The notes: a model not told the origin generated them from the letters alone. A stretch of 64,000 bases of DNA from Mesorhabditis belari (GCA_958450365.1 CAUEEP010000913.1:415001-479000); one strand, 5' to 3'; positions 46,501 through 53,957 are shown, numbered from the stretch's first letter. A program made the numbers and translations.

Positions 46501-48049
46501 TCGAAACGGAAAAGCGACGCTGAGCACAAAAACAAAAGAACAAGAACAAAGGAAAAGTGAAAAAGTATGTGAAAATGGAGATATTTTAAAAATAAATTTA
46601 AATTAAAACATTAAGACATAAAAACCTTTCAGGAACGCAAGAAAAACGAGCGAAAACAGGAGAGCAAAGCGGCGAAAACATTGTCAGCGATTCTTTTCGC
46701 TTTCATCGTTACCTGGACCCCGTATAATGGTCAGAAATTCTAAAAACATTTCCTAAATAGTTTTAAAGTTTCAAAAACAATTGACTTTTTTTATTTAAAA
46801 CTATATCCATTTTATTTTCAGTGATCGTCTGCTGGGAGGCTTTCTTCCCGCGAACGGTGCCCATTTTTCTCTATGATGTGAGTTTAAACAAAAAAAAAAT
46901 GAGAAAATGCAAATGCTAAACGATGCCATTTGTTTCTAACGATGCCATCTAAGCGTTTTCTAAAACAAAACAACTTTCAAAAACTACCGTAGTCTTGCTT
47001 CTAGCTATCCGTAGACTTGCTTATCGATATTATCAATACGATGCTCTATCTATCGATATTATCAATACGAATGGTATGCTCATGTTTGATCGTTCAGATC
47101 TCGGTTTCTAAAAAAGCTATCAATTTGAAAATTGTTCCATTAGAAAGCTAAGAATGTCAGCTTTTTATTGCTATTTTATACATAGCGACTTTTAATGAGT
47201 AAGCACCTAATAAACCTTATCGATATCAAAAGTATCGATGATCGATCAGCTTTTCGATAAGCATTGATAAGCATTGATAAGCATTTTAAGGCATTTACCT
47301 ATGAGGATTTCTTATGTGTGAGATAGCAATCAAAAGCTAACATTCTTAGCTTTTTAATGAAACAATTTTCAAATTGATAGCTTTTCTAGAAACCGAGATC
47401 TGAACGGTCAAACATGAGCATGCCATTTTTATTGATAATATCGATAAGCAAGTAACTAGATTCATAATATTGAATATATAATACTGAAAGAAAAAAGTGC
47501 GAAAACGACAGAAATGACAGAAAAAGACAAAGTCACTTAAAAAACGAAATAGCCCTTTAAAATCAGACACGGGGAGATCAAACGCAACGTCGGGAAGGGC
47601 ATCTAAACTTTAGTCACACGATTAAAAAAGCTCAGAGGATTACGCTCTAGGGGGAAGAAAGCAGATTCGGGGAAAAAAGAGCCACGCCCCAAAAGCCTCG
47701 AGTTTAGTGAAAGATTTTAAAAGAGGGTTTTATGTTTTCTTTACTTTTAAAGCACACCAACATGATGCGGCGTTGTTCTAAGGTTTCAAGTGGGTTTCAA
47801 TCGTGTTTTATATGAATCGGATAACTATCCGATTCAATATTAAACAAAAAAGCAAAGTGCTAATCTCAATAATATTCTACTCGATTTCAGTTGGCTTACT
47901 GTTTATGTTACATCAATTCGACGATAAATCCCCTGTGCTATGCTCTTTGCAATGCTCGTTTTCGTCACACCTATATGCGCATTTTGCGATGTCGCTTCAA
48001 ACAGGATCGTCCGAATATGAATCGAAATGCTTTTATTAGGAGAAATTGA
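30812..48049 (+). CDS. gar-3: Muscarinic acetylcholine receptor, GAR-3-like GPCR
   Basis: This is a seven-helix acetylcholine receptor of the plasma membrane, expected to couple to Gq (family knowledge). Coding exons: 30812-30955, 34731-34806, 35756-35853, 37027-37114, 37600-37681, 38189-38290, 39254-39351, 39829-39896, 40619-40738, 42944-43040, 43458-43515, 43695-43758, 43801-43890, 43935-44015, 45025-45119, 45371-45471, 46482-46564, 46633-46729, 46822-46877, 47891-48049. Phases agree throughout, giving 618 residues, close to the C. elegans protein as I recall it. TM1 spans about 86-108, D132 lies in TM2, C159 before TM3, ligand aspartate D166 ([11 protein letters not shown]), DRY 183-185, TM6 WTPYN 543-547, NPLCY 579-583. 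The third inner loop is long and Ser/Gly-rich. The usual TM7 Trp (GYWLCY) is Cys here (AYCLCY). The exon at 43458 and the first exon are the least certain. The N-terminus is poorly conserved, so the start at 30812 rests on the open exon, its acceptor at 30714 and the matching phase. Confidence 0.93.
31515..31585. repeat. Hairpin GCGTAGCTGCCC
   Basis: TTGCGTAGCTGCCCTGAACG at about 31520 pairs with GGGCAGCTACGCA at about 31562. It lies in gar-3 intron 1. Confidence 0.6.
31735..31922. repeat. 12-bp tandem GCTATAGTTAAC
   Basis: About 15 units of GCTA(C/T)AGTTAAC, very regular, in gar-3 intron 1. Being a multiple of three, it leaves frames open on both strands (VNAI, ALTI); these are not genes. 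Confidence 0.92.
32233..32436. mobile_element. TTTTCTCTAATAGTAGTGCA MITE, copy 1
   Basis: TATTTTCTCTAATAGTAGTG at the left is inverted at the right (CACTACATTAGAGAAAATAA). The central part (TTCCAAAGTTTCCACAGAAC; CACAAGATCTCA) is shared with 42347-42570. It lies in gar-3 intron 1. Confidence 0.75.
32565..33005. mobile_element. TTTTCTCTAATAGTAGTGCA MITE, copy 2 (expanded)
   Basis: ATACCGCATTTTCCCAAATAGTAGTGC and GCACTACTATTAGTGAAAAT enclose the family centre plus about 230 extra bases around 32775-32960 that repeat the CATCGATAGGT block. It is a probable composite or nested copy. Confidence 0.65.
33655..33896. repeat. GCAACAATG(A)CTTG(C/T)A minisatellite
   Basis: About 16 units of 15-16 bp. 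One form is GCAACAATGACTTGTA, the other GCAACAATGCTTGCA. The minus-strand LLLQA/VAAS repeats arise from it. Confidence 0.9.
34025..34140. repeat. Foldback with telomere-like CCTAAGCCTAAC core
   Basis: TATAGGTATCGCCATTTTTT and GAGCGATACCTATAGG form the outer stem, and CTGGGTTAAGC/GCCTAACCCAGG the inner. The core TAACCTAACCTAAGCCTAAC is reminiscent of the nematode TTAGGC telomere motif but is only two or three degenerate units. Confidence 0.6.
34812..35275. repeat. 11-bp satellite AAATGATTTGA
   Basis: About 42 units of AATGATTT(G/T)AA fill most of the 5' part of gar-3 intron 2, starting 5 bases after the donor. Alternating TTGA/TTTA forms suggest a 22-bp dimer unit. A 140-bp stretch after it (about 35297-35430) recurs at 47495-47610. 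Confidence 0.9.
35972..36046 (+). tRNA. tRNA-like sequence, doubtful gene
   Basis: GCACGTG at the 5' side pairs with CACATGC at the 3' side with one mismatch. GTGGCTGACTGGTTAAGTG is a good D-arm/A-box and GGTCGAGGGTTCGAACCCC a perfect T-arm/B-box. The anticodon stem is poor, so I cannot assign an anticodon. It lies in gar-3 intron 3. It may be a decayed tRNA or a tRNA-derived SINE head. Confidence 0.45.
37129..37282. repeat. (GT)n and GAGTAA-rich relic
   Basis: A (GT)n run starts in the donor region of gar-3 exon 4. It is followed by GTTCCTTGCGAGTAAGTAAT and CGAGTAAA repeats related to the end of the element at 56272-56594. Confidence 0.55.
37316..37510. repeat. Long poly(A) tracts with G interruptions
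   Basis: About 190 bases almost entirely A, with a few G clusters, in gar-3 intron 4. Length and base identity may not be reliable, because homopolymers of this size often collapse or expand in assembly. Confidence 0.9.
37807..38055 (+). mobile_element. tRNA-derived SINE candidate
   Basis: The head at 37807-37890 has CCGTGGCGTAGTCGGGAGCG (A-box) and CCGGGTTCGACCCCC (B-box) with a long middle arm. A body follows, then GACGGACGAACGAACAGACA and the tail TTTATATATAGTAGATT. The same order, reversed, occurs at 16582-16920. It lies in gar-3 intron 5. Confidence 0.55.
38328..39210 (+). mobile_element. Mariner element in gar-3 intron 6
   Basis: Ends TTGGATTGGTGAATTGAAAA and its complement at 39189-39210. 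The 5' half is occupied by a nested palindrome of about 275 bp (38372-38650, arms starting CAAAAGAAACCC). The 3' half keeps a transposase frame (38661-39026) with YDNARPH and [15 protein letters not shown]. The two catalytic aspartates are 34 residues apart, as in mariner DD34D enzymes. The N-terminal DNA-binding part is missing. Confidence 0.85.
38661..39026 (+). pseudogene. Mariner transposase, C-terminal fragment
   Basis: An open frame of about 120 residues carries [37 protein letters not shown] and [18 protein letters not shown]. This is the catalytic centre of a mariner transposase (cut-and-paste at TA). The first Asp region and helix-turn-helix were lost where the palindrome replaced them. 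After a TGA at about 39024 the similarity continues ([19 protein letters not shown]). Confidence 0.85.
39560..39640. repeat. (GAAA)n microsatellite
   Basis: AAAGAAAG tract in gar-3 intron 7. Confidence 0.85.
40365..40600 (+). promoter_or_regulatory. CCAAT/GC-box/TATA repeat inside gar-3 intron
   Basis: CCAAT at 40372, GGGGCGGG at 40385 and TATAAAAGG at 40397, then the inverted GC-rich half CCCCGCCCC...GATTGGC. The following inverted repeat (TAACTTTAAGCTCAAATTTC ... ATTTGAGCTTAAAGTTA) matches that at 21519-21675. It ends a few bases before the acceptor of the exon at 40619, so an internal transcription start is conceivable, but this is inference. Confidence 0.45.
41752..42345. mobile_element. 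Foldback MITE (AGTACTGGACAATGAAATA)
   Basis: AGTACTGGACAATGAAATAT at the left is inverted at about 42318-42341. Inner arms include GTCTGTAACTCCCTTGTC and GACAAGGGAGTTACAGAC. A different element (41838-42188) is inserted in its middle with GTTTAAACTA on both sides. A relic terminus lies at about 9920-9946. It lies in gar-3 intron 9. Confidence 0.8.
41838..42188. mobile_element. AACCAAA-repeat foldback element, copy 2 (nested)
   Basis: Starts ACTTCGGAAAACAAAACTTA and ends GTTTGCCGAACT. It is the inverse of 3811-4246 with shorter repeat arms. The core from CTCGCCAATATCTCGCG onward is nearly identical. The minus-strand frame of 62 residues exists in both copies but has no recognisable family. 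Confidence 0.8.
42347..42570. mobile_element. ACCGTATTTTCTCTAATAG MITE, copy 3
   Basis: ACCGTATTTTCTCTAATAGT at the left and its complement at 42548-42570 give a complete 224-bp element. It abuts the preceding foldback directly. It lies in gar-3 intron 9. Confidence 0.85.
43131..43260 (+). repeat. Duplicated 3' end of a gar-3 exon
   Basis: CGAGTACTGGAGGTGGTGTG ... GGGGAATCAGGGTGAGTG repeats the last ~40 bases of exon 42944-43040 together with its donor, and the downstream AAAGACTTAGACACTAGAAA stretch recurs too. There is no acceptor in front of it, so it is probably not an exon. The duplication could offer a decoy donor. Confidence 0.85.
43535..43660 (+). other. tRNA-like sequence in gar-3 intron
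   Basis: GAGCTACCAGATAGCTCAGT (A-box) and GATCGAGGGTTCAATCC (B-box) are separated by an expanded (GCAAAA)n tract where the anticodon arm should be. Same family as 17917-18003. It lies between exons 43458-43515 and 43695-43758. Confidence 0.6.
44173..44700 (+). mobile_element. Mariner deletion derivative in gar-3 intron 14
   Basis: Ends TTGGGTTGGTGAATTGAAAA and TTTTCAATTCATCAACC. It contains the nested ~265-bp palindrome (CAAAAGAAACCC arms, 44230-44478) and the same deletion that removes the catalytic part in the 11374 copy. It is a MITE stage of the 38328-39210 element. Confidence 0.85.
44756..44840 (-). other. tRNA-like sequence (minus), weak
   Basis: On the minus strand, GGCTGGCGTGCTTGTCTCTA...GGCAAGTTCGACCCTCGGTC. 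The B-box is acceptable (AGTTCGACCCT) and the D-arm poor. A solo mariner end (TTTCACCAACCCAATA) follows at 44857-44872 and another B-box-like stretch (GAGAGTTCGAATCCGC) at 44880. Confidence 0.35.
45592..46148. mobile_element. GGGAGTGGGACAAATGCG foldback MITE, copy 2
   Basis: Same family as 12323-12824, in gar-3 intron 16. The right arm is expanded by a 17-bp tandem (46016-46105). A 40-bp direct repeat (AGATTTATTCGCAAAA...GGCTCCAAAGGACGGG) lies at 45551-45594 and again at 46278-46322. Confidence 0.85.
46016..46105. repeat. 17-bp tandem GGTGCGCTAATGGGCAA
   Basis: Five to six units expanded inside the right arm of the foldback element; copy 1 has a single unit at the matching place. Confidence 0.9.
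47017..47455. mobile_element. Foldback element in gar-3 last intron
   Basis: CTTGCTTATCGATATTATCA at about 47018 is inverted near 47431-47453. Arms of about 150 bp include GTTCAGATCTCGGTTTCTA and CAATTTGAAAATTGTTCC. No coding capacity. Confidence 0.8.
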
Positions 48050-48292
48050 GAAATTGAGACATTGAGACGTTTTATAGATTACTGTAGCATCATTTATTCT
48101 TGTCTTTTCTTTAATCCTTCATTTGTTTTCTTTTTTTCCTTTTTTTTCATTTTTTTTCTTGTGAATTTCAAATCCAGGGTCTTCTTTTCTATTTAAAATC
48201 AAAAAAAAAGTTTTATTTAGATAAATTTGGGTTTTTTCAGGTGCTTAAATGAATTCAAATGAACTAAATGAATTAAATGAATTAAATGAATT

Positions 48293-48800
48293 ACCCTAAA
48301 GTCGCGAGTATAAGTTCTGTTTGGTTTTCGCATGCAAATTGACGACTGTCTCCGGTGCGGTGTGTCGAGGGTTCGAACCCCGCTGCAGCATAACTTTTTT
48401 GCTTTTTAAGAACAATAATAGAAGTAAATTTATTAAGGGTTATAGCAATTTTATGCTGTTATTTGTTGCTCCGGGTGTGGCTCGGCGCGTCCGCCCTGCT
48501 CCTCTCCGGTGCTCAGTCTTATGGATCCCTCCCTGGCCTCTTCATCCGGCCAAAGTCCACGTCGACGGTCGAAAGAGATGCTTTCCAGCGTCTTCTTCAA
48601 CACTATCGTCTGGATGTATCCATGCACATAACAAATAGCAATGGTGATAGGCTGTCACCCTGTAGTATCCCGCGCTCCAAGAACAATAATAAAAGTTTAT
48701 ATAACAATAAAAACCCAGCAAAAAGGAATTCAAAGCAATTAAAGCGAATGTAAATTAAGGCAGAACTTATACTCGAATCAACTTATACTCGAGACTTTAG
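48293..48800. mobile_element. Foldback/SINE composite with LINE fragment
   Basis: CCCTAAAGTCGCGAGTATAA at the left is inverted at about 48785-48801, with a second inverted half nearby (ACTTATACTCGA). Inside lie a tRNA B-box (GTCGAGGGTTCGAACCCCGC at about 48362-48382) and, on the minus strand, a reverse-transcriptase fragment (48618-48674). Confidence 0.65.
48618..48674 (-). pseudogene. Non-LTR retrotransposon RT fragment
   Basis: The minus strand reads RGILQGDSLSPLLFVMCMD, the well-known reverse-transcriptase motif of LINE-type elements (RGxxQGDxLSPLLF). It stops soon after (TSRR, then TAG). Only about 25 residues are recognisable. Confidence 0.8.
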
Positions 48801-48848
48801 GGTAAATGAATTAAATGAATTAAATGAATTTCAAATTGCTATATTCTA

Positions 48849-49418
48849 TTGGGTTGTCCAGTTATGAATGCGCGTTTTTACTATTTTGTAAATTTCTCAA
48901 GATATCGAACAGATGTATACGAGTGTTATATATCATTCGAAAGCTGAGCATCTCCTCTACATTTTGATATAAAAAGCTTTGGAATTTGTTCAGCTTTTGG
49001 ATTGCAAATTGATTGCACAAAGGGAGAGGTCGTTTTCGAAAAAAAACCCATTCCAGCTTAGCTATTCCTCAAGTTTTATGGTGGAAAATAACCGCCCAGA
49101 AAAGTAAAGATGCTCTGAAATTGTTATATTTTAAAAAAAACTTGTATTGATATATCTATTGGTCAAACATCAAACGGTTAACTCAATTTGAGCGGAGCCA
49201 AAACTTGATCTAAAGGCACCCTTCCATTTTTTGGCCACCTCTTCTTCTGTGCAGTCAATTTGCCTAAAAGCTCGACAAATTCAAAAGCTTTTTATATCAA
49301 AATGTAGAGGAGATTTTCAGCTTTCGAATAATACTCATATATATCTTTTTCTTGATTTCGGTATCTTGAGAAATTTACAAAATAGTAAAAAACGCGCATT
49401 CATAACTGGACAACCCAA
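48849..49418. mobile_element. Mariner-type foldback MITE (TTGGGTTGTCCAGTTATGAA)
   Basis: 570 bp between TA dinucleotides, with inverted arms of about 70 bp or more (to AAATTTCTCAAGATATCG). The termini resemble those of the coding mariner at 58767-59921 (TTAGGTTGTCCAGTCATGAA), so it may be mobilised by that family. Confidence 0.85.
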
Positions 49419-49419
49419 T

Positions 49420-50110
49420 AATATTGATTTTGTGCTTTTTTATTCAATTTATTCAATTCAATTCAATTTCTTAATCGATTCACTTTATGATTTCTTTTCC
49501 AAAATCCTCATTGCTCAAATTATTCAGAGATTTTTCTTTGTTTTTTTGTCTTTGTTCAAAAATAGAAACCCAACTTTGATAAGAAAATTGAATGTTGATT
49601 AAATTGTGGTTTTTTATTTTCAAATTTATTTTCTAATTTCCACAATTTAACTCTATAATCCTACCTTCTTCAAATAGAAAAGCTTCTCAAATAGAAAAGC
49701 TATAGATTTTAAGCAAAGCAACGCAATCAAAGCAACAAAAGCATCCCAAAAAAATAAGAAGGCTTTCGATAAAAGTAAACGACTGTAGCTTTTCTCGCCT
49801 CCCCTTTTTTTTCCTCTTTCTTTTTGATATTTTATTGAAACGGGTGACTCGACGCACGCATACACAACCAGTATTCTTCTAGTCAGTTCACCTCTCTTTC
49901 TCCTCAATTATTTTCCTTTGTGTGAATTTTTTACATCGATTTGTCTTTACAACGTTTTCCTTTGCGCATTTCTTTATTTTTTTTGTGGTCAATATAAATT
50001 TATTTTGAAATAAAAGAGTTTAAAAATCAAATGATTATTTGATAATCAAATGATCAAATGACTATCTTACACACAATATTATCATCTATTTATCATCTCA
50101 AAAAGATTTA
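49420..50110. other. Non-genic stretch
   Basis: AT-rich DNA with an AAATAGAAAAGCT direct repeat near 49673-49700 and an ATGAT/AATCAAATG tandem near 50029-50060. I recognised no exon. Confidence 0.35.
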
Positions 50111-50210
50111 TTTCAAGTGCGATTACTTTGACATCAAGTGAATTTTCGCTCGTCAACTTGAATCATTTGCTGAAAAATAGAAGGATTTAAATTCATAATT
50201 CAACAACTTA
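50108..50210 (-). pseudogene. Tandem fragment of the MSP-like gene
   Basis: GAATTATGAATTTAAATCCT... and ATTCAAGTTGACGAGCG repeat the intron/exon boundary at 50540-50612 (ATTAGAGTTGACAAGCG). So a second, head-to-tail copy begins here and decays within about 100 bases (IQVDERKFT, then stop). Confidence 0.6.
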
Positions 50211-50562
50211 CGCAAAGACGATAGGGATCGTAATCTGTTTTTGCTCAGTAGTGGCAACTTTCTTGAAGACTTCTTTCGCATCTTGTTCATTGTCTTCACA
50301 CTAAAGATAGAAAGTAGAAGGAAACCCACAATAAACAACTTACATTTGCACAAACGATCACAATTTTCTCGTCGGTTGTAGTCGCTACTCCGAATCGTTC
50401 AACGTCAATGGTGTGTTTAGCACCATCCACCACGAAAGCAAACACTGGCTGGATTCTAAAAAAATCGTAATCATCTTCCCCAACCATAATATCAACAACG
50501 CAAAGCCCACTTGTAGATCTGATTGTCCGATACCTTCACTTTCCGCTTGTCAACTCTAATCA
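50163..50562 (-). CDS. MSP-domain protein (sperm-specific class), 5' incomplete
   Basis: Exons on the minus strand: 50511-50562, 50344-50455, 50212-50300, 50163-50169; introns are 55, 43 and 42 nt. The joined frame begins IRVDKRKVKVSDNQIYK and continues IQPVFAFVVDGAKHTIDVER, ...EKIVIVCANCEDNEQDAKEV and KQITIPIVFA, ending in TGA. The pattern (KVKxSxN..Y.I.PVFAFV, IxVxRxG, EDK/EKIVI, DAK..F, TIP) is that of the small MSP-domain (SSP-like) proteins, cytoskeletal or structural proteins of nematode sperm. The first third of the domain (about 30 residues before IRVDK) is not found cleanly. Upstream sequence (YHAVHNENHW, about 50597-50626) may be a decayed version, its donor being GC instead of GT. 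The last exon adds one codon only. Confidence 0.6.
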
Positions 50563-50839
50563 CTAGCGGAAACAGAAGGATTTAAACAAAAGGACTTAAA
50601 TTCATAATTCGCCAATGGTTTTCATTGTGAACTGCGTGGTAAACAAAAATCTTTTATACTATTGCTGGCTGAAATGAAACCCTTAAATTAAATAACTTAA
50701 ATTCAATTTTTAAATTGTAAAGTGAAGCTTTCACTGAGTTACTACTGAATTATTACTGAAATAAAATTTCTTGTAAAGCCTGGTATTCAATTACGTTATC
50801 TAAATGGTTTAGGCTTAAGGTTTTAGCTAGAAATTCAAC

Positions 50840-50959
50840 CTCTCCATGCTGATTCTGTTTTGGCGGCGGTTTCCATGAGATTCGAATCGATGTTGAAGAC
50901 TGAGCGTCTGCTGAAATCTCTTCCGGCGCTGATGACGGAACGTCGGATAGAGTGCGCAC
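50840..50959 (-). CDS. Orphan fibronectin-III exon, DCC/UNC-40-like
   Basis: A clean acceptor (GATTTCAG) precedes a 120-base phase-0 exon beginning VRTLSDVPSSAPEEIS and continuing SSTSIRISWKPPPKQNQHGE. This is the first half of a fibronectin type III domain in the style of DCC/neogenin/UNC-40 netrin receptors (TLSDVPSxxP, SSxSIxxxWxPPP...NG). The donor after GGAGAG is poor (GTTGAA) and no neighbouring exon continues the domain on either side. It is probably a duplicated, isolated exon; a real gene with remote exons is possible but unsupported here. Confidence 0.5.
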
Positions 50960-51103
50960 CTGAAATCTCTTTAAACCTTTAAAGCCAGCTAGAGAAAGCC
51001 AGCCAGATCAAGCAAGACCTAGAGCTAGTTTAACAGGGGCTGTTGTTCTTTCGCAATCAGGATCAATCAAAGCTTTATTCTGAAAGATATAGATGATAAA
51101 ATT

Positions 51104-52619
51104 CTAGTCGCTAAGAAAGTATTCGTCAATCGAATCTTGGGATGACGCGTCGAGATAGGCTCGAGTCCGAGCAACGAGCAAATCAATCGAATCGACATCG
51201 CTTTCTGAGTCTTCAGAGAGCATATCACTTTCCAGTTCGTTCGATGAAACCCTGAAAAATAGGGTGTTTCAATATAACAAAGATATCTTTAGGAGTGATG
51301 AAATGCGACCTAAAAGCCTAACAGACTTTCCGAGTTTTTGGACTAACTCATTCAAGTAAGATGACATGTAGTAAGTTAATCTGACTAAGTTTACTTGTCT
51401 CCTTTGGTACTAACAAGGGAAGATCAACCGGGTGTGGTGGCTAAATGACATGAGACCGTTCGACGCAGAATTTCACGCTGATTCCGATGTTGCTATCCGT
51501 TTTTGCAAAATGATTCGGAAAGGAATCTGGCAAAGGAAAAGGAATCTGGCAAGCAAGTTTGAGGTCAAATTAGAGATCAAAAAACAGTCCCTACATAAGG
51601 CTTCTTTCACCGTCTATATGGCTTCAATGTGAGCTTGTGGTGTAGTGGATAAGAGTCTTATTTCCGAAACAAAATATCAAGTTTTTACTCGGGTTCGATC
51701 CCTTCCTTTTGTTTTCCTTTTATTTTGATGTTTAACCGCTCGAATTCGCTCTATTTTAACTTTGCAATAAGTGTTATGACATCGTCGATTTGATTCATTT
51801 ACACAAACTTGTTTGCCAGATCCCTTGGGTTTCCGCATCATTTTGCAAAAACGGACAGCACCATCGGAATTAGCGTACAATTCTGCGTCGTATGGTACGA
51901 TTTAGCCACCTCAGCAATGTGAAATTCCGTTGTAAGTATCAAGGAGTGCTTTCTCGAAAATTACTTGAAAGTCCTTATATAATTGAAAGTCTAGCCGTAT
52001 CAAAGAGTAAGAACGCACGCAAATCCATATTCAGATCGTTGTTAGACGAACAACCGGAAGCCTCACTCACTCTGGCGTCACTACTTTGATGTCGTTGTAT
52101 TCGATAGGCTCGGGAGCATCTTCTTTGTCGATCGTTCCGTCTGGGCGTTGATGGCGATTCAAACAAGCGGCTCCGCCACGTGGACACCCGTACCCGCGAC
52201 CGGTTTCGATATTATACTAAATATGCAGCAATCAGCTGCCTAATGCTAATTATGTCTACTCACCTGGTAGTGCTTGCAAATCTTATAACCGCAGAATTTT
52301 ATGTAGACCTCTTTGGCGAGCTGAAAATGTTTGATAGTTGTTAAAGGGCTTTAGTACTTCTTTCTGCATTGGACTTGTTGGCCAGAACCGACACGGTACG
52401 ATCATATTTGAATGGCTTCGACATTGAGGACACGATCTGAATGGGATGAAGTTGATTTCAATGGAGGGCATAAGCTGTTACGGACTTTATGGCGGTTCGT
52501 TTCGGCTCAACATAAACAGCGGCTTGATCTTTGACGTGATCCCAGTTTTTGCGCCAGTCGATAATGCACGAGAAGCAGTAAACGTGCCGACATCCCAACA
52601 GCAGGCCATATCGTTGACC
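51104..52619 (-). CDS. Makorin-type RING E3 ubiquitin ligase, 3' half
   Basis: Minus-strand exons: 52486-52619, 52358-52436, 52264-52320, 52071-52216, 51104-51251; phases agree and the last ends in TAG. The product (about 153 residues, no start) begins GQRYGLLLGCRHVYCFSCII, the middle of a RING finger (C-x-H..YC..C), continues SCPQCRSHSNMIVPCRFW, then a CCCH zinc finger (ICKHY..GCPRGGAACLNRH), and an acidic tail (SEDSESDVDSIDLL). This order is diagnostic of makorins, RNA-binding ubiquitin ligases; the C. elegans makorin is LEP-2. The N-terminal CCCH fingers and the first RING cysteines are not found within 1.2 kb upstream, where transposon repeats lie. It is either truncated or has distant 5' exons. 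Three introns are 37-49 nt; the last, 819 nt, contains a foldback and a tRNA-like sequence. Confidence 0.75.
51425..51920. mobile_element. Foldback element in makorin intron
   Basis: TGGTGGCTAAATGACATGAG...GACGCAGAATTTCACGC (51432-51475) is inverted at about 51871-51915 (GTACAATTCTGCGTCG...TTTAGCCACC). Arms of about 100 bp also hold TCCGTTTTTGCAAAATGAT. Both arms can be read as DAEFHADSDVAIRFCKM-like peptides. A tRNA-like sequence lies between the arms. Confidence 0.65.
51634..51707 (+). tRNA. tRNA-like sequence, doubtful gene
   Basis: CTTGTGGTGTAGTGGATAAG is a good A-box/D-arm and CTCGGGTTCGATCCC a good B-box/T-arm, about 45 bases apart. The middle (TTATTTCCGAAACAAAATAT) does not give a convincing anticodon stem and the acceptor arms do not pair. 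Confidence 0.4.
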
Positions 52620-53185
52620 CTGAAAAAGTGCCATAGTTTGGGAAGCGACCCCCTTTAACCTTATCAACGAGGATGGCTTAAGGATGGCCTTTGCTTCTGC
52701 CTAAGAATGGCCGAATAGCACAAAAGGTTAAAAGGGTTTCCCCCAAAAGCGCTTACAACGTAACAAGAACACGTAGTATCCAACAATAGATTAATACTCT
52801 TGAGAAGAGTACAGATCGGATTGTTACTATGTCGATGGTGACACAAATGTTAGTAAAACAGTCTCTCTACAATGTTAAACCAGTTATCTAAACAGGATTC
52901 AAAACCTGAAGGGTAGCATAAAGTAAAGTGAATTTATAACGTCACTGTTTATTAGTACAGAACCGAAATGCAACAATACCCATTACAAAAACAGCATGCG
53001 CATCAAAAAATAACAACAAAGTTCCCCCAGAGAGAAGGCAAAAACCCGCAGATCAAAAAAAAATTAATTTCGGGAAGGGAGAAAAAAAAGACGAAAAATG
53101 CGACGCGAATAATTGCAAAATAGCAACGCAAATAGAAAGGAAACGGACGCGACCCAATAAAAAATAATCCTTTACATTATTTCAT
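52620..53185. other. No recognised exon upstream of makorin
   Basis: Searched by eye on the minus strand for the CCCH fingers and the first RING cysteines; none found. A TGTAACAAGAACACG-type AT-rich sequence only. Confidence 0.4.
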
Positions 53186-53189
53186 TTAA

Positions 53190-53600
53190 ATTTTCGATCA
53201 ATTTTAAATGATTATCACTTGTTTAAAGAGAAAATATCGTAAATATGTAACAGAACGCCACTTTCTCGTAACTTCTTTTTAAATCATTTTTTTCTCAGCT
53301 TCTAGACTTTCCCCAACTACACTTTTGATATCAAAAAATACTAGATTTCAAGGGCTATCATTTGACACCAAAGCGAACACTGTAGCATAAAGGTGTGCGG
53401 AGAATTGGACCTTCAAAGTTAGACTACGCGGCAATACCCCGTCGTTATAGAAATGACGGCCTATTAGAGTATTTATGATATATTTTGGCTATAGTTAAAC
53501 AAAACTATTGTAGATTTTAATGAATTAAACAATCGCTTTAAATAGATTCGATAGTTTAAGTACAAATGAAATAATCTCTCTAATGAAATAATCTCTCTAC
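53190..53600 (-). repeat. Dispersed repeat R2, copy 3 (inverted)
   Basis: Reverse complement of 23975-24320: TAACAGAACGCCACTTTCTC at the left, CGTCATTTCTATAACG (as complement) and CCTATTAGAGTATTTATGAT at the right. Confidence 0.8.
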
Positions 53601-53957
53601 AATGTTAAACCAGTTATCCAACCAAAGTAGATACATCTGTATACATTTGATTGTTCATTTTTGCCTTTTGATGATTGCTGATGATGGATTATTCACTGTC
53701 ACTTCAAGTGCTATTTGAAGTGAATTGCATCTTATTTTGTGTAATTAATCGAAGTCCCTTGCAACAATTTTTCTAAATCATGTTTTCTTTCAACGAACTC
53801 TCTTTTTGAGAGAAATTTCTCTAATGACTTCCAAGAAAATGACCAGCGTATATCAGAAGAGAAAAATCTCATTTTGAATCCTCAGGATTGCGAGTGAAAT
53901 CCAAGGAATTCGATGGCAAAAATGTCGAGGACGAAAAATTCATACATAGAAGGATTA

